DNA of 64,000 bases from Bacteroides thetaiotaomicron VPI-5482 (GTDB lineage Bacteria; Bacteroidota; Bacteroidia; Bacteroidales; Bacteroidaceae): the NCBI RefSeq assembly GCF_000011065.1, contig NC_004663.1, positions 5,518,001 through 5,582,000 of the forward strand. Reading direction: 5' to 3'. Both the position numbers and the translations under genes were made by a program. The notes beneath the pieces were generated by a model, which had not been told where the DNA came from, made no database searches, and was given only the letters and a program-made list of their open reading frames with translations. Shown here piece after piece: positions 42,938-52,038 of this stretch (position 1 is the stretch's first letter; each line of letters opens with the position of its first letter).

Positions 42938-45814
42938 TTATTTAACGTCACGAACACAACGAACAAATGAACCAACAGTGCCTTTTGTTATTAAGTCCTT
43001 ATCTACAGTAAAATGATCATTTTCGTTGAATTTCCAACATGTTCTTGTAAAAGAACCATATCGATAATCATAAGCATCTGTGACTTGGTATTCTACCAAA
43101 CTCGGATCTTGAAGATAGATAATCATAAGTTCTCTTTGATTAGGTGCTCTCCATGAACCTTTATCAGACTTATTAGCATTCTCAAAGTAATTTGTACATA
43201 CACTACGAGATAGTCCACTGTTTTTTACAAGTGATTCCCAGTTTGTGGGTCTTGGTCTATTATTCGATCCTCCCCATCCGTTGCTGGTCTCTATCCCATC
43301 AATTGTCATTCGTTTATTGGCAACTTGGAATGCAGTATAAGGTCTATTGTAAGAACTAAAATTGTGATGTAAATCTAATTCACCATTCTCTATAAATGAG
43401 GTACGTATACTTTGCTTATCTAGATAAGCCATCTGGAATGTATAACTATTATTCATATTATATATCTTTCCTTCCTTTTTACTTGTACTATTATATTGGG
43501 AACTGATTCCTAAAGTACGTACACATCTAAGCTTTTCGGGGGCTTTTGCATAAAGTATACCTGCAGCGGGACCAAAAGTGGCTCCTTCTTCTGACCACAG
43601 TCTTTGCTTATCACTACTAATATAGTGGTAAGTACCATAAGTTCCTATTTCTTTTTTATTATATGTATATGTTCCAGGTTGCTTATCACCATCACCAAAT
43701 AGTGGAGTTGGTAAGCTTTCTGCACCTAAGAACATTCCAACTAACTGGTTGATGGCAGGCAAGAACCATTTTACTTCTGAGCCGCTGATTTTTCCATCAT
43801 TGTTTTCATCTCTGTTACGTGCCATGCATGCTTGAATAGCATTTGCTGCATCATTTATTGTAAATGTATTCTTACCATTTGATAGAGTTTCTGTTCCGTA
43901 GCTACTTATATTGGTGTTGTTAACTACAGGATAGGTATTCTTATATCCATTTTCTTGAGAACTGCCGTAACTTCCGCTTTCCCATCCATTAGGTACACCT
44001 GTTTCATCTATATGTTCCATACCTAGCGCAGTTTTGTCACTATTAAATTTTTCTGTGCTGTAATAGGTTTGGATAGATTTTTGTGTGATCATATATTTCG
44101 CACTTGCATAGCTACTTTCTCCATCCGGACTTTTTTGTGGACTAAAGATTAGTAGTGCATAGCGGTCGTCTTTATTAACAAATTCTTCCCAATTTTCGTT
44201 CCCCCAATTATTATTAGAGGAAGTTTCTAGCGGATTATTTTCGTAAAAATATTCGTCTACAAATACTGTATAATAATATGTATTATCTTTATTGGTATCT
44301 TTCTGGTATTGATCTTCGATATCTGCTTTTAATTCAAACAAGTTAATCAATCCCTTTCCATCTTTTGGATAATTTGCCAATGTAGATTCGTTATTGCAAC
44401 GTGCAAATCGCAGCCATTTGCAATCATGACCTACTACTGATTTGTCGTCATTATTTGTTTCTCCAAAAGGAGTTTTTACATAGAATTGCAATCCATCTTT
44501 CACTTCTGAGTACTTGAATTTTAAAATCAAATATCCATAATGAGCGTCTAGATTATATACAGTAGTCTGTGAGTCTACGATATCACCTTCTGCTCCTGGA
44601 GTATTTTCCGGATTTCCCTCCTCTGTTACTTCCGTAACAATATCTTCTACATTATTGATAGTTACATTATATGTATATTTTTTATTTCTTTCATTTTTGA
44701 AGTCAGCCGCAACATTATCAACATATCCCAAATGAATGACGTAAGTAACGTCGGCTACTCGTATACCATTGTCATTGTCTGCATTTTCAATTTCCATGTG
44801 CGCCTTAATCTCTACAAAGGTCGCATAAGGTTCTACATATTTATATTCTCCTGTATTTTTATGTTCATTAGTTTTGACCTCTTCTTCACGTTGTTTGTAA
44901 TTCTCGATTGATCTACCTTCATAAGTTTTGGCATTCTTTCGGTTTTCTAACATATAAAAGTCGAAATCATAAATGTTATCAGTTTGTTCTCCAAACCTAA
45001 TAGAAGATTCTGTATTCTCGTAATCTTCTGCTGTATTACCGACTGCATCAGCGTCTTGAGCTACTATATAAGATTTATTGGGCACATTGTATACTCTCCA
45101 ACTTTTTGGAGTAAATGTTTTGATCTTTCCTCCATTAGCTTGCATGTTTGGAGTAATCTTGAAGATAATATGTGAGTCCAGACGGGTGAGGCTAATCTTT
45201 CCGCTAAGAGTGGTTGACTGTGCCGGAATGTTACAATATCCAGTTTGTGGTTGTGTGCTTCCATCTATATAAGCACCACTCATCACAAGTGCGGGCGACG
45301 AACGCTCCACATTCGCTTTGATTGTCAATGCTACAGACAACTTTTTAAAATCGGCTAATGAATTAACGTTCTCTAATGCTGCAGTGATATCACCACCTAG
45401 ATCGTTACCTTTTACATTGGCTACTGCGTAGATAAGGCTTTCTCCACTAGTTGTTTTTAATGTTAGTGTGCCGGAAGAAACTTTCCCGTTTGCTTGGTTA
45501 CCTGTAATAACATTCTTAATCAGATCACTGTTATAGTACCCTCCTCCAGTTTTTCTAGCCTGGTCGTTGTTGGCATTGAAGATGAGGACATACAGGTCGT
45601 TTACTTGGAATTCTCCTTCATCGCTTAATCCGCGAGTACTGACTTTCTGCATGGAAGGTATAGTGAATTTAAATCCGACCTCTACGGGAACTCCCTCTAC
45701 AATCTCTGATGATTTATATATTTCTTCATCTGTACAAGCATTAAAAGCTATACAAGCTAATGTCAAGTATGTTATATTTTTTATTAATTTCAATATATTG
45801 TTTTGCTTTTTCAT
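42938..45814 (-). CDS. DUF4906-type fimbrial tip/accessory lipoprotein
   Basis: This 958-aa lipoprotein (lipobox IAFNAC at residue 26) begins with a FimB/Mfa-like N-terminal domain (VGFKFTIPSMQKVSTRG, FQVNDLYVLIFNANN) and has a long middle and a C-terminal region with DENNDGKISGSEVKWFLPAINQLVG and SWRAPNQRELMIIYLQDPSLVEY...RCVRDVK. This is the pattern of DUF4906 proteins at the end of Bacteroides fimbrial operons, probably a tip subunit. An arginine (STRG) lies where fimbrillins are cleaved by proteases, though this is inferred. It follows the FimA-like gene by 18 bp. Confidence 0.75.
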   Translation of the reverse strand: MKKQNNILKLIKNITYLTLACIAFNACTDEEIYKSSEIVEGVPVEVGFKFTIPSMQKVSTRGLSDEGEFQVNDLYVLIFNANNDQARKTGGGYYNSDLIKNVITGNQANGKVSSGTLTLKTTSGESLIYAVANVKGNDLGGDITAALENVNSLADFKKLSVALTIKANVERSSPALVMSGAYIDGSTQPQTGYCNIPAQSTTLSGKISLTRLDSHIIFKITPNMQANGGKIKTFTPKSWRVYNVPNKSYIVAQDADAVGNTAEDYENTESSIRFGEQTDNIYDFDFYMLENRKNAKTYEGRSIENYKQREEEVKTNEHKNTGEYKYVEPYATFVEIKAHMEIENADNDNGIRVADVTYVIHLGYVDNVAADFKNERNKKYTYNVTINNVEDIVTEVTEEGNPENTPGAEGDIVDSQTTVYNLDAHYGYLILKFKYSEVKDGLQFYVKTPFGETNNDDKSVVGHDCKWLRFARCNNESTLANYPKDGKGLINLFELKADIEDQYQKDTNKDNTYYYTVFVDEYFYENNPLETSSNNNWGNENWEEFVNKDDRYALLIFSPQKSPDGESSYASAKYMITQKSIQTYYSTEKFNSDKTALGMEHIDETGVPNGWESGSYGSSQENGYKNTYPVVNNTNISSYGTETLSNGKNTFTINDAANAIQACMARNRDENNDGKISGSEVKWFLPAINQLVGMFLGAESLPTPLFGDGDKQPGTYTYNKKEIGTYGTYHYISSDKQRLWSEEGATFGPAAGILYAKAPEKLRCVRTLGISSQYNSTSKKEGKIYNMNNSYTFQMAYLDKQSIRTSFIENGELDLHHNFSSYNRPYTAFQVANKRMTIDGIETSNGWGGSNNRPRPTNWESLVKNSGLSRSVCTNYFENANKSDKGSWRAPNQRELMIIYLQDPSLVEYQVTDAYDYRYGSFTRTCWKFNENDHFTVDKDLITKGTVGSFVRCVRDVK

Positions 45815-45832
45815 CTGATTATCCTCCTTGCA

Positions 45833-46876
45833 TTAATTAAATGACGGAATATTCACAGTTTTTTCTTCCCATATTTTTACTTCATATTCTAAAATAGGAT
45901 TGACATCTACTTCCACCTTTACATTAGTAATATTGAATACATACATATAGTTACGAAGAACGTCATAATCACTTCCATTTTCACTGAACATAATATCATA
46001 GTATTTTATTTGTCCTTTCACTTTTGCTTCTATCTTCAAATAGAGCTGTTCAGCTTTATCTACACCTATGTTCTTATGTTCTGGAATATAGAATTTATTC
46101 TCAATATTATTGCCTTGCGTTCCGCTCAGAGAGCCTGCAGACAGAGGTGTTGTTGCTTTAACAACATTGGTTGGGATAGAAGGTTGACCATTCGCATTGG
46201 TCGGAGCACAATATCCGCCATTATTGTAATTGTGTAAACTTACATTGGTGATTTCAAAGTTTTCCAATCCTTTACCGTCATTCACCGTTACATTCACTTT
46301 GGCAATAGCACGTTGCAATGTAAGTTCTCCTATATTATATTCTCCCGATTGAATGGATGCAATAGTTCCCTCTCCCCACATCGGAATATTTGTTGACCAG
46401 TTTTTGCCTTCATAACTATAAACCAATTGTTTATATAAATCAGCTTTACTGTTTCCTTTTGTCATGGTAGGAGATTGCACACCCTTACTTTCCGTATTCA
46501 CCATTACCACAAAATCCATAGCGGTTCCTGTCATATATGTCTCTGTCAGTTTTCCTTCTACAAAGCGGGTTGCATCTCCGTTGGTGCCGCTTATCAGAAT
46601 ATACTTTACTTTCTCAACGAATTTTCCTCCTACGAAAGTGTATACTTGAACATCGTTAATTGTTCGTTCGCTTGCTAAACCTTCTGATGAGCCATTTATG
46701 CCTCGTGTGGAAGAAGTCGGGAAAGTTAATGCGAAATTGACTTTGCCACCTTCTATTAGTACTGCTTGGTCGTTGTTATCGATCGGACAATCACCCATGA
46801 CTCCGTCTGAGACACACGATGTTGCCATCATGCATAAGATAGCTAGCAGATAATATGTCAAATGAGAGTATTTCAT
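45833..46876 (-). CDS. FimA/fimbrillin-type fimbrial subunit
   Basis: This 347-aa lipoprotein (start MKYSHLTYYLL; lipobox MMATSC at residue 21) has fimbrillin features: a FALTFPTSSTRGINGS segment with a likely arginine processing site, VQVYTFVGGKFVEKV, TLQRAIAKVNVTVNDGKGLENFEITNVSLHN, and a C-terminal YMYVFNITNVKVEVDVNPILEYEVKIWEE strand. The last is the donor-strand-like end of the P. gingivalis FimA family. A longer frame begins at 46906, overlapping the previous gene; the shorter start gives a proper signal peptide. Confidence 0.82.
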   Translation of the reverse strand: MKYSHLTYYLLAILCMMATSCVSDGVMGDCPIDNNDQAVLIEGGKVNFALTFPTSSTRGINGSSEGLASERTINDVQVYTFVGGKFVEKVKYILISGTNGDATRFVEGKLTETYMTGTAMDFVVMVNTESKGVQSPTMTKGNSKADLYKQLVYSYEGKNWSTNIPMWGEGTIASIQSGEYNIGELTLQRAIAKVNVTVNDGKGLENFEITNVSLHNYNNGGYCAPTNANGQPSIPTNVVKATTPLSAGSLSGTQGNNIENKFYIPEHKNIGVDKAEQLYLKIEAKVKGQIKYYDIMFSENGSDYDVLRNYMYVFNITNVKVEVDVNPILEYEVKIWEEKTVNIPSFN

Positions 46877-46889
46877 TTTTTGCTTTATT

Positions 46890-47972
46890 TTAAAGTTCGA
46901 TATCATTGAGTTGGATGATCCAGTCGTTTACTTGGATTACAGTTTTGATGAGTGCCAATTTCTCATCTACAAAAATCACTAGTTCATATTTATCTTCTCG
47001 GTCTAAGTATTCTTGAAGAGAATAATTACGATCTTTATATTTTTCGGCATCTACTTCTTCGAAGTATTTCACCAAGTCGGAACTTTGGAATAATACTTCC
47101 TGAGTAGCAGTATTTTTGATTGTCAACTCCGGCTTTTGGCTTTCCACAAGTCTTGCCACGCTCATTTCGCTAACGATACCGTTGTATTGTTTGGCAGGTT
47201 CATCTGCAGAACTAAAAGCTCGGGTACTGACTACATCCGATGTGACATTGTATGGCTTGTAAGTCAATAAGTTATCTTCTAATAGCGTGTTGTCATAGTT
47301 CATGTAACCATTATTGTCGTATATGGCGCATTCGAAAGTTTTTTGTGTCAAGCGGGTTACAGGTCCTCCTGATTGGTTTACTTGTGCTACAACGACACGG
47401 ATTGTATTGGTATTTTTTACTAATGAGACTTCGGTGATTTGCTGTCTGCCGCTACGAGTGGTAGTTCCTTTTTTAACCTCTCCATGCCAGAGTGAATGTA
47501 GGCTGTTGTCTACTATGTATTGTCCCTTTTCATCCTCGGTGGTGCTGCGAGTAGCTTCTTTGCGTAATGTTTTTACTCTTAATTCGTCAATTTTAGCTTG
47601 ATTGGGATATAGCAAAGGGACTGCAAATGATTCATCATTTAATCCTGCCCATACCACCAGGTGGTATTGCGAGAGATCTATATCTACGTTCATCGCGTAG
47701 GTTTCTTCTCCTAATGGCTCACCTTCATCGGTGTTCTGGAAAACAAGATTGTTATTATCGTCAAAAGCGTAAAGAGTAACAGTTCTTACTTGTTCGGCGA
47801 ATACATCCTTTTCTTCCATATTGTAGTCATACTTGAACTTGACACAATATTCGATGTCACAATTCTCATTGTAATCCAAAATGGAATCACAAGATGTAAT
47901 TGCACCAGCCAATATTGTGAATAACAATATGTTATTTGCTTTTTCTTGTATGGTAGTTAGGATTCGTTTCAT
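46890..47972 (-). CDS. FimB/Mfa2 family fimbrial anchor lipoprotein
   Basis: This 360-aa lipoprotein (lipobox GAITSC) follows the FimB/Mfa2 pattern: CDIEYCVKFKYDYNM near the start, VRTVTLYAFDDNNNLVF, DIDLSQYHLVVWAGLND, then TTTRSGRQQITEVSLVKNTNTIRVVV. In P. gingivalis Mfa2 anchors the fibre to the outer membrane and limits length. It ends VIQVNDWIIQLNDIEL, a common end of the family. It lies 118 bp after the Mfa1-like gene and 13 bp before the FimA-like start. Confidence 0.88.
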   Translation of the reverse strand: MKRILTTIQEKANNILLFTILAGAITSCDSILDYNENCDIEYCVKFKYDYNMEEKDVFAEQVRTVTLYAFDDNNNLVFQNTDEGEPLGEETYAMNVDIDLSQYHLVVWAGLNDESFAVPLLYPNQAKIDELRVKTLRKEATRSTTEDEKGQYIVDNSLHSLWHGEVKKGTTTRSGRQQITEVSLVKNTNTIRVVVAQVNQSGGPVTRLTQKTFECAIYDNNGYMNYDNTLLEDNLLTYKPYNVTSDVVSTRAFSSADEPAKQYNGIVSEMSVARLVESQKPELTIKNTATQEVLFQSSDLVKYFEEVDAEKYKDRNYSLQEYLDREDKYELVIFVDEKLALIKTVIQVNDWIIQLNDIEL

Positions 47973-48090
47973 TGTTTTTACTTTTTATGCTTTTAAAGAG
48001 CGGATGTTTTGTTTGAATGTGATACTCTCTTCTTTCGGAGTATAATTTAGGGAGAAGAGACTTCTCCCTAAATTAATTTATTATAGTTGA

Positions 48091-49371
48091 TTAAAGACCA
48101 ACATTATTGATATGGATAGTCCAAGGAGCTATAGTAACACTCATCATTAATTTCGTTTCATTTTCAGGAGTTGGAGGTACAGGTTTCGGATAACCTAAAT
48201 CAGCAATAGAAGTAACTTTTAGTTGGTACCAGTTATTGCGAGCGATATTAGCTCCAACACCAAAATGCTCGATAGGTGCTTGATAATAGCATTTTCCTCC
48301 TGCATATCTCATGATACTTCTGTTAGCCAAAGCTACGTCGTCATTTTCTCCAATACCAGTAAGATCAACATCTGCACATAATTCTTCCCAATTCTTGTAA
48401 ATTTGAACTTTCCATGTTTCACCATCACTTTGTAATTTAGGTCTGCTGTAGAATGTTCCTGCTATTTCTTGATTTCCGTCATTTTCGAAGAAAACTTGTC
48501 CTTGATAAAGAACGCTGGTGCTAGTTGCTGTATTCCATTCACTACCTAAATTTTCGAGTACGTATGTTGTTCCTGTTGCATTCAACCATCTGTAATCAGT
48601 CTCACTTACTTCACCTGTTTTATATGGGTGTAAGAATGACGACCATGCTGCATTTCTACCACCAAGTACATAAGAATCGTCAGCTAGATTAGTGTATGTA
48701 TGGCTCAAAATTTGTACATACACCTTTGGTCCTACGAAAGTGGGAGTTGTTAATTCATATTTGTTGTCTATAGAGCGCTTTGTCTCTTCTGTTAATTTTG
48801 CACTGATTCGTTCAACGCTAATGTTTGCTGTATTGGTATCTGTTCCACCTACAATTGCTTTTATTACAGTAGGTTCTCCATTAACATTGCTCATCATAAA
48901 ATTACCAGATTTAGCTATTGTTTCAGCTATATAATCCAAACCTTCACTTGGTAATTTTTGTTTTCCAACCTTTAAATTCTCCAAACCAGTTGTTGGTATC
49001 TCCATAATAGGATTAATAAATGCGTAAACCTTTACATTGTTTCCTGCTTCAACTTGGAATTTCTCTGTGCTGTATATTCTAGCACCACTTTCAGTTTGTT
49101 GACCAAAGGTTAATCCTTTTACAACAATTCTTTTGTTTGTTTCAGTGTACTCTAAAACTGCTGTAATTTCAGTAGCTGCATACTCAATATCTATACCTGC
49201 ATTTGTGCCACCATCTGATACAACTCTAGTTGTGGGAAACTGGAAATTGATTTGCATTGCTGCATTTTCACCATTTGTTTGGATTCCATCATTGTCAATG
49301 ATTTCGTCATTGCTACAAGCTGTCATGGCTGCTACTGCCAAACCTGCTAATAATAAATTCTTTACTTTCAT
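48091..49371 (-). CDS. Mfa1-like major fimbrial subunit
   Basis: This 426-aa lipoprotein has the signal MKVKNLLLAGLAVAAMTAC (cysteine 19) and then a fimbrillin fold. A likely protease processing site is FPTTRVVSDGG. The body has KVYAFINPIMEIP, SVERISAKLTEETKR, LHPYKTGE and NWYQLKVTSIADLGYP, and the end is TIAPWTIHINNVGL, which resembles the Mfa1 C-terminus. A longer frame to 49425 is ignored because the signal peptide starts at 49371. As the first gene of the minus-strand fimbrial operon it is probably the main shaft subunit. Confidence 0.85.
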   Translation of the reverse strand: MKVKNLLLAGLAVAAMTACSNDEIIDNDGIQTNGENAAMQINFQFPTTRVVSDGGTNAGIDIEYAATEITAVLEYTETNKRIVVKGLTFGQQTESGARIYSTEKFQVEAGNNVKVYAFINPIMEIPTTGLENLKVGKQKLPSEGLDYIAETIAKSGNFMMSNVNGEPTVIKAIVGGTDTNTANISVERISAKLTEETKRSIDNKYELTTPTFVGPKVYVQILSHTYTNLADDSYVLGGRNAAWSSFLHPYKTGEVSETDYRWLNATGTTYVLENLGSEWNTATSTSVLYQGQVFFENDGNQEIAGTFYSRPKLQSDGETWKVQIYKNWEELCADVDLTGIGENDDVALANRSIMRYAGGKCYYQAPIEHFGVGANIARNNWYQLKVTSIADLGYPKPVPPTPENETKLMMSVTIAPWTIHINNVGL

Positions 49372-49540
49372 TTTAGTTTTGATTTTAATGTGTGATGCTA
49401 TAATTCTTTTTTTTAGGGTTTGCATATTATACTATGTATGTATAATACGCTAATTGTTTTTTCTTTTTTTTAGGAGAGTCATCTAAAGGATGAGGGTCGT
49501 TTGTTTTGTTAAAACATCATTTTCTTTTTAATAGGAAGCC

Positions 49541-49557
49541 CTTATATTATATAAGGA
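49541..49557 (-). repeat. Perfect 8-bp dyad in the mfa1 leader
   Basis: CCTTATAT and ATATAAGG flank a single T. It lies about 170 nt before the mfa1 ATG, inside the leader predicted from the promoter at 49693-49700. Confidence 0.5.
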
Positions 49558-49692
49558 AAAAGAAGTAACTTCCGAGAGGAATGATTTTGTTTGTTTCTAA
49601 TAGGCAATGTTTCTTTAATTGTTTATATACTAATTTTATTGTTTTGTTCTTTTGTTTGTTTCGCAAGAAACTTTTGTTCCTTATCGACATTG

Positions 49693-49700
49693 CAAAGGTA
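49693..49700 (-). promoter_or_regulatory. -7 box for the fimbrial operon
   Basis: The minus strand reads TACCTTTG. It would give a 5' leader of about 315 nt before mfa1, unusually long for this window. A clear -33 box is missing. Confidence 0.45.
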
Positions 49701-50096
49701 TGGGAGAAATGCGAAATCGTTAATTGGTGTTTTTTTCAATTTTGAAGGTGAATTTTTCAATCTTTTAAATGGTCTTTTGAAATGGGTGAATTGATCGTTT
49801 TTTGAATGATTTTTTGGTTAAATGAATGTTTTGCCGCCTATGTTTTCTATTTACCGCTGTTGTTGTTTTATTATTTTCTTCAACTATTTTAGATATAGCG
49901 AATAGAATTTGCAGCTAATGTATGGGGAGTTAGTGAAATTGTGTTTCGTTCATTCCGTTTTGAATGATTTACTACTGCTTTGCATCACATTGAGAATTAC
50001 AGTACCGATTAGGGTTCAGATTGTTCAGCTTTATCATGAACCTCCTTGTTCATCGATATTCCGGCTGAAAGTACTATCCTAAAAACTGGAAATATC

Positions 50097-50115
50097 GCTT
50101 TCAGTGCTTTCAGCC
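50097..50115 (-). repeat. Left end inverted repeat of the virE island
   Basis: GCTTTCAGTGCTTTCAGCC is the approximate inverse of GGCTGAAAGGGCTGAAACGC at 54359-54378. It lies 16 bp from the stop of the duplicated virE 3' end. Confidence 0.5.
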
Positions 50116-50131
50116 GTGTTACCAAATTCAA

Positions 50132-50375
50132 TCATCGTCTTACCACCAAATATACATTCCCATATTCCGTATGCTTCCGTTCTACCCCCATTTTTATCAA
50201 TACTTGTGCAAAATGGTTCGGATTGAAACCTCGTAGAGCAGCAGCATTCCGTTTCTTCAGTTCTTTATAAATATCGGCGGCAGAAAGTCGCAGATATTTC
50301 TCTTCTGCTGAGGCTGAGGTGCGGAAACAACTGAGAAATACTTCTTCGGCAGGGCAAGTACGGTAAAAGGGGGCA
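50132..50375 (-). pseudogene. Duplicated virE 3' end (244 bp), remnant
   Basis: It matches 52039-52282, the last 81 codons of the VirE gene, with about 5 mismatches in 244 bases and no gaps. It encodes APFYRTCPAEEVFLSCF to the stop but has no upstream gene body. A short TGATACACTCTCTTTTTTCC at 50403-50422 resembles virE 5' sequence (53233-53252, 19 of 20) but in a different frame, so an internally deleted second virE copy is also possible. A longer minus-strand frame to 50740 runs antisense to the AlbA_2 gene and is not real. Confidence 0.8.
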
Positions 50376-50472
50376 CTTGGCAATAGCTGCGTTGTTTGGC
50401 GTTGATACACTCTCTTTTTTCCGAATGCAATAAGAATATGCTGAAATTTACTCTTTCCTAAAATCGATTGCT

Positions 50473-50480
50473 TATCTTTG
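50473..50480 (+). promoter_or_regulatory. -7 box for the AlbA_2 gene
   Basis: TATCTTTG, 33 bp before the ATG at 50514. Confidence 0.6.
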
Positions 50481-50513
50481 TTCTTTTGAAATATATTATA
50501 ATAAAATGAAGAT

Positions 50514-51995
50514 ATGACAGAACAAGATATATATAAACTGCTTGCAGATGGTGAGCGTGTTACGCTTGAATGCAAAAAGGCACAAAATGGTGTGCCAAAT
50601 TCTTTGTGGGAAACATATTCTGCATTTGCTAATACGAATGGTGGAATTCTTTTGTTGGGGGTATATGAAAACGTAGCAGAGAAAGACTCTTTGATGAGAT
50701 TCACAATCACTGGTGTTGAGGATGCAGACAAAATACGCAAGGATTTATGGAATACTATTAACAGTCGTGAGAAAGTAAATGTGAATCTGCTACATGATGA
50801 GGATGTTCAGACGATTAGCGTTAATGGTAAGGAGGTAATAGCGATAAATGTACCACGTGCCGATTATAATTTGCGTCCTGTTTACATTAATAACAACTTG
50901 ATGCGTGGTACTTATAGACGCAACCATGAAGGTGATTATCACTGCACAGAGCAAATGATAAAGATGATGGTGCGCGATGCTTACGAGGATGGCAATGATC
51001 GTATGTTCTTGGAGTATTACACAATGGATGATATTGACATCCCGACATTAGAGGGTTATCGTGTTATGTTCAAGACTAATAATCCAGAACATATTTGGAA
51101 TAGTCTTGATCATAAGGAGTTCTTGATGCAACTTGGTGGCTATGTTGTAAACCGAAAAGATGGTACTGAAGGTCTGACTATAGCAGGTCTTCTGATGTTT
51201 GGTAAAGGGTTGCCGGTACGTGAGCGTTTTGATTATCTGCGCATGGACTATATTGACAAGTCAAACCTTATAGGTGACCAACGTTATAGTGACCGACTGA
51301 CCTATGACGGTACATGGGAGAATAATCTGTTCAACTTCATTCGTATGGTAGTTCCCCGTTTGACGCGAGATATTCCAAGGCCATTCCAAATGGATGGCAT
51401 TATCCGTAAGGATGATACACCACAGCATAAGGCAGTGCGTGAGGCTTTTACCAATATGATTATCCATGCCGACTTAATGCTGAATGGCCTTCTTCGTGTC
51501 GAGAAGTATGATGACCGCTTTGTGCTTTCCAATCCAGGCTTATTGAAATTGCCTGTTGAACAAATCTATGCTGGTGGCGAATCCAAAGCTCGTAACCAAC
51601 GAATGCAGCATATGCTCCGTATGATAGGTTACGGAGAAAACCTAGGCTCAGGTTTCCCGCTCATCCTTAGTGCGTGGAATGAGAAGCATTGGCTGAAGCC
51701 GGAATTGGTTGAGCAGCCGGAACTGATGCAGGTGAAACTAATCCTTCATATTGAGAATCGAGTGTATGTCACGAAAGATGTCACGAAAGATGTCACGAAA
51801 GAACTAACAGAACGTCAACAGATTATACTTGAATTCATGCAAGCTGATGGAACTATAACTATCTCTGAAATGTCCCAAAAGACAAACGTGACAGAACGGA
51901 CTATTAAACGTGATATAGAATCTCTTACAGAGAAAGGTATACTTTCTCGTGAAGGAGGACGCAAAGAAGGTCGATGGGTAATCCGTAAAATTTGA
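50514..51995 (+). CDS. AlbA_2 (Schlafen/RecG-like) ATPase-domain protein with winged-helix tail
   Basis: This 493-aa protein has an AlbA_2 domain (about 1-135; GERVTLECKKAQNGVPNSLWETYSAFANTNGGILLLGV), a HATPase_c_4-like domain (about 270-400; KAVREAFTNMIIHAD then IGYGENLGSGFPLI), a linker with a three-fold VTKD repeat (about 419-430), and a C-terminal winged helix (about 431-493; TERTIKRDIESLTEKGILSR, GRKEGRWVIRKI). Such proteins are common accessory genes in Bacteroides; some are proposed regulators or defence proteins, but none here is proven. It is encoded opposite to virE and stands between two copies of the virE 3' end. Confidence 0.88.
   Translation: MTEQDIYKLLADGERVTLECKKAQNGVPNSLWETYSAFANTNGGILLLGVYENVAEKDSLMRFTITGVEDADKIRKDLWNTINSREKVNVNLLHDEDVQTISVNGKEVIAINVPRADYNLRPVYINNNLMRGTYRRNHEGDYHCTEQMIKMMVRDAYEDGNDRMFLEYYTMDDIDIPTLEGYRVMFKTNNPEHIWNSLDHKEFLMQLGGYVVNRKDGTEGLTIAGLLMFGKGLPVRERFDYLRMDYIDKSNLIGDQRYSDRLTYDGTWENNLFNFIRMVVPRLTRDIPRPFQMDGIIRKDDTPQHKAVREAFTNMIIHADLMLNGLLRVEKYDDRFVLSNPGLLKLPVEQIYAGGESKARNQRMQHMLRMIGYGENLGSGFPLILSAWNEKHWLKPELVEQPELMQVKLILHIENRVYVTKDVTKDVTKELTERQQIILEFMQADGTITISEMSQKTNVTERTIKRDIESLTEKGILSREGGRKEGRWVIRKI
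51769..51804 (+). repeat. 12-bp tandem repeat, three copies, in the AlbA_2 linker
   Basis: GTCACGAAAGAT occurs three times in a row (last copy ends AA), encoding VTKDVTKDVTKE. It separates the ATPase-like domain from the winged helix. Confidence 0.9.
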
Positions 51996-52038
51996 TGATA
52001 TAGGCACATTATATAAGATAATATAATGCAAGTGAAAT

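Larger units (their letters stand above)
49372..50096. other. Long leader and upstream region of the fimbrial operon
   Basis: No gene is seen. The stretch holds the mfa1 promoter and about 315 nt of A/T-rich leader with a palindrome (49541-49557). Inverted repeats bounding a promoter, as in invertible switches, were looked for and not found. Sequence from 49720 to 50090 is T-rich and unassigned. Confidence 0.5.

Noticed and set aside
49372..50096. Invertible promoter for fimbrial phase variation
   Set aside because: I looked for inverted repeats around the putative promoter, as expected for a recombinase switch, and found only a short 17-bp palindrome and no nearby invertase.
50132..50740. 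202-codon minus-strand frame joined to the virE 3' copy
   Set aside because: Only the last 81 codons match a protein; the rest is antisense to the start of the AlbA_2 gene. Treated as a 244-bp remnant.
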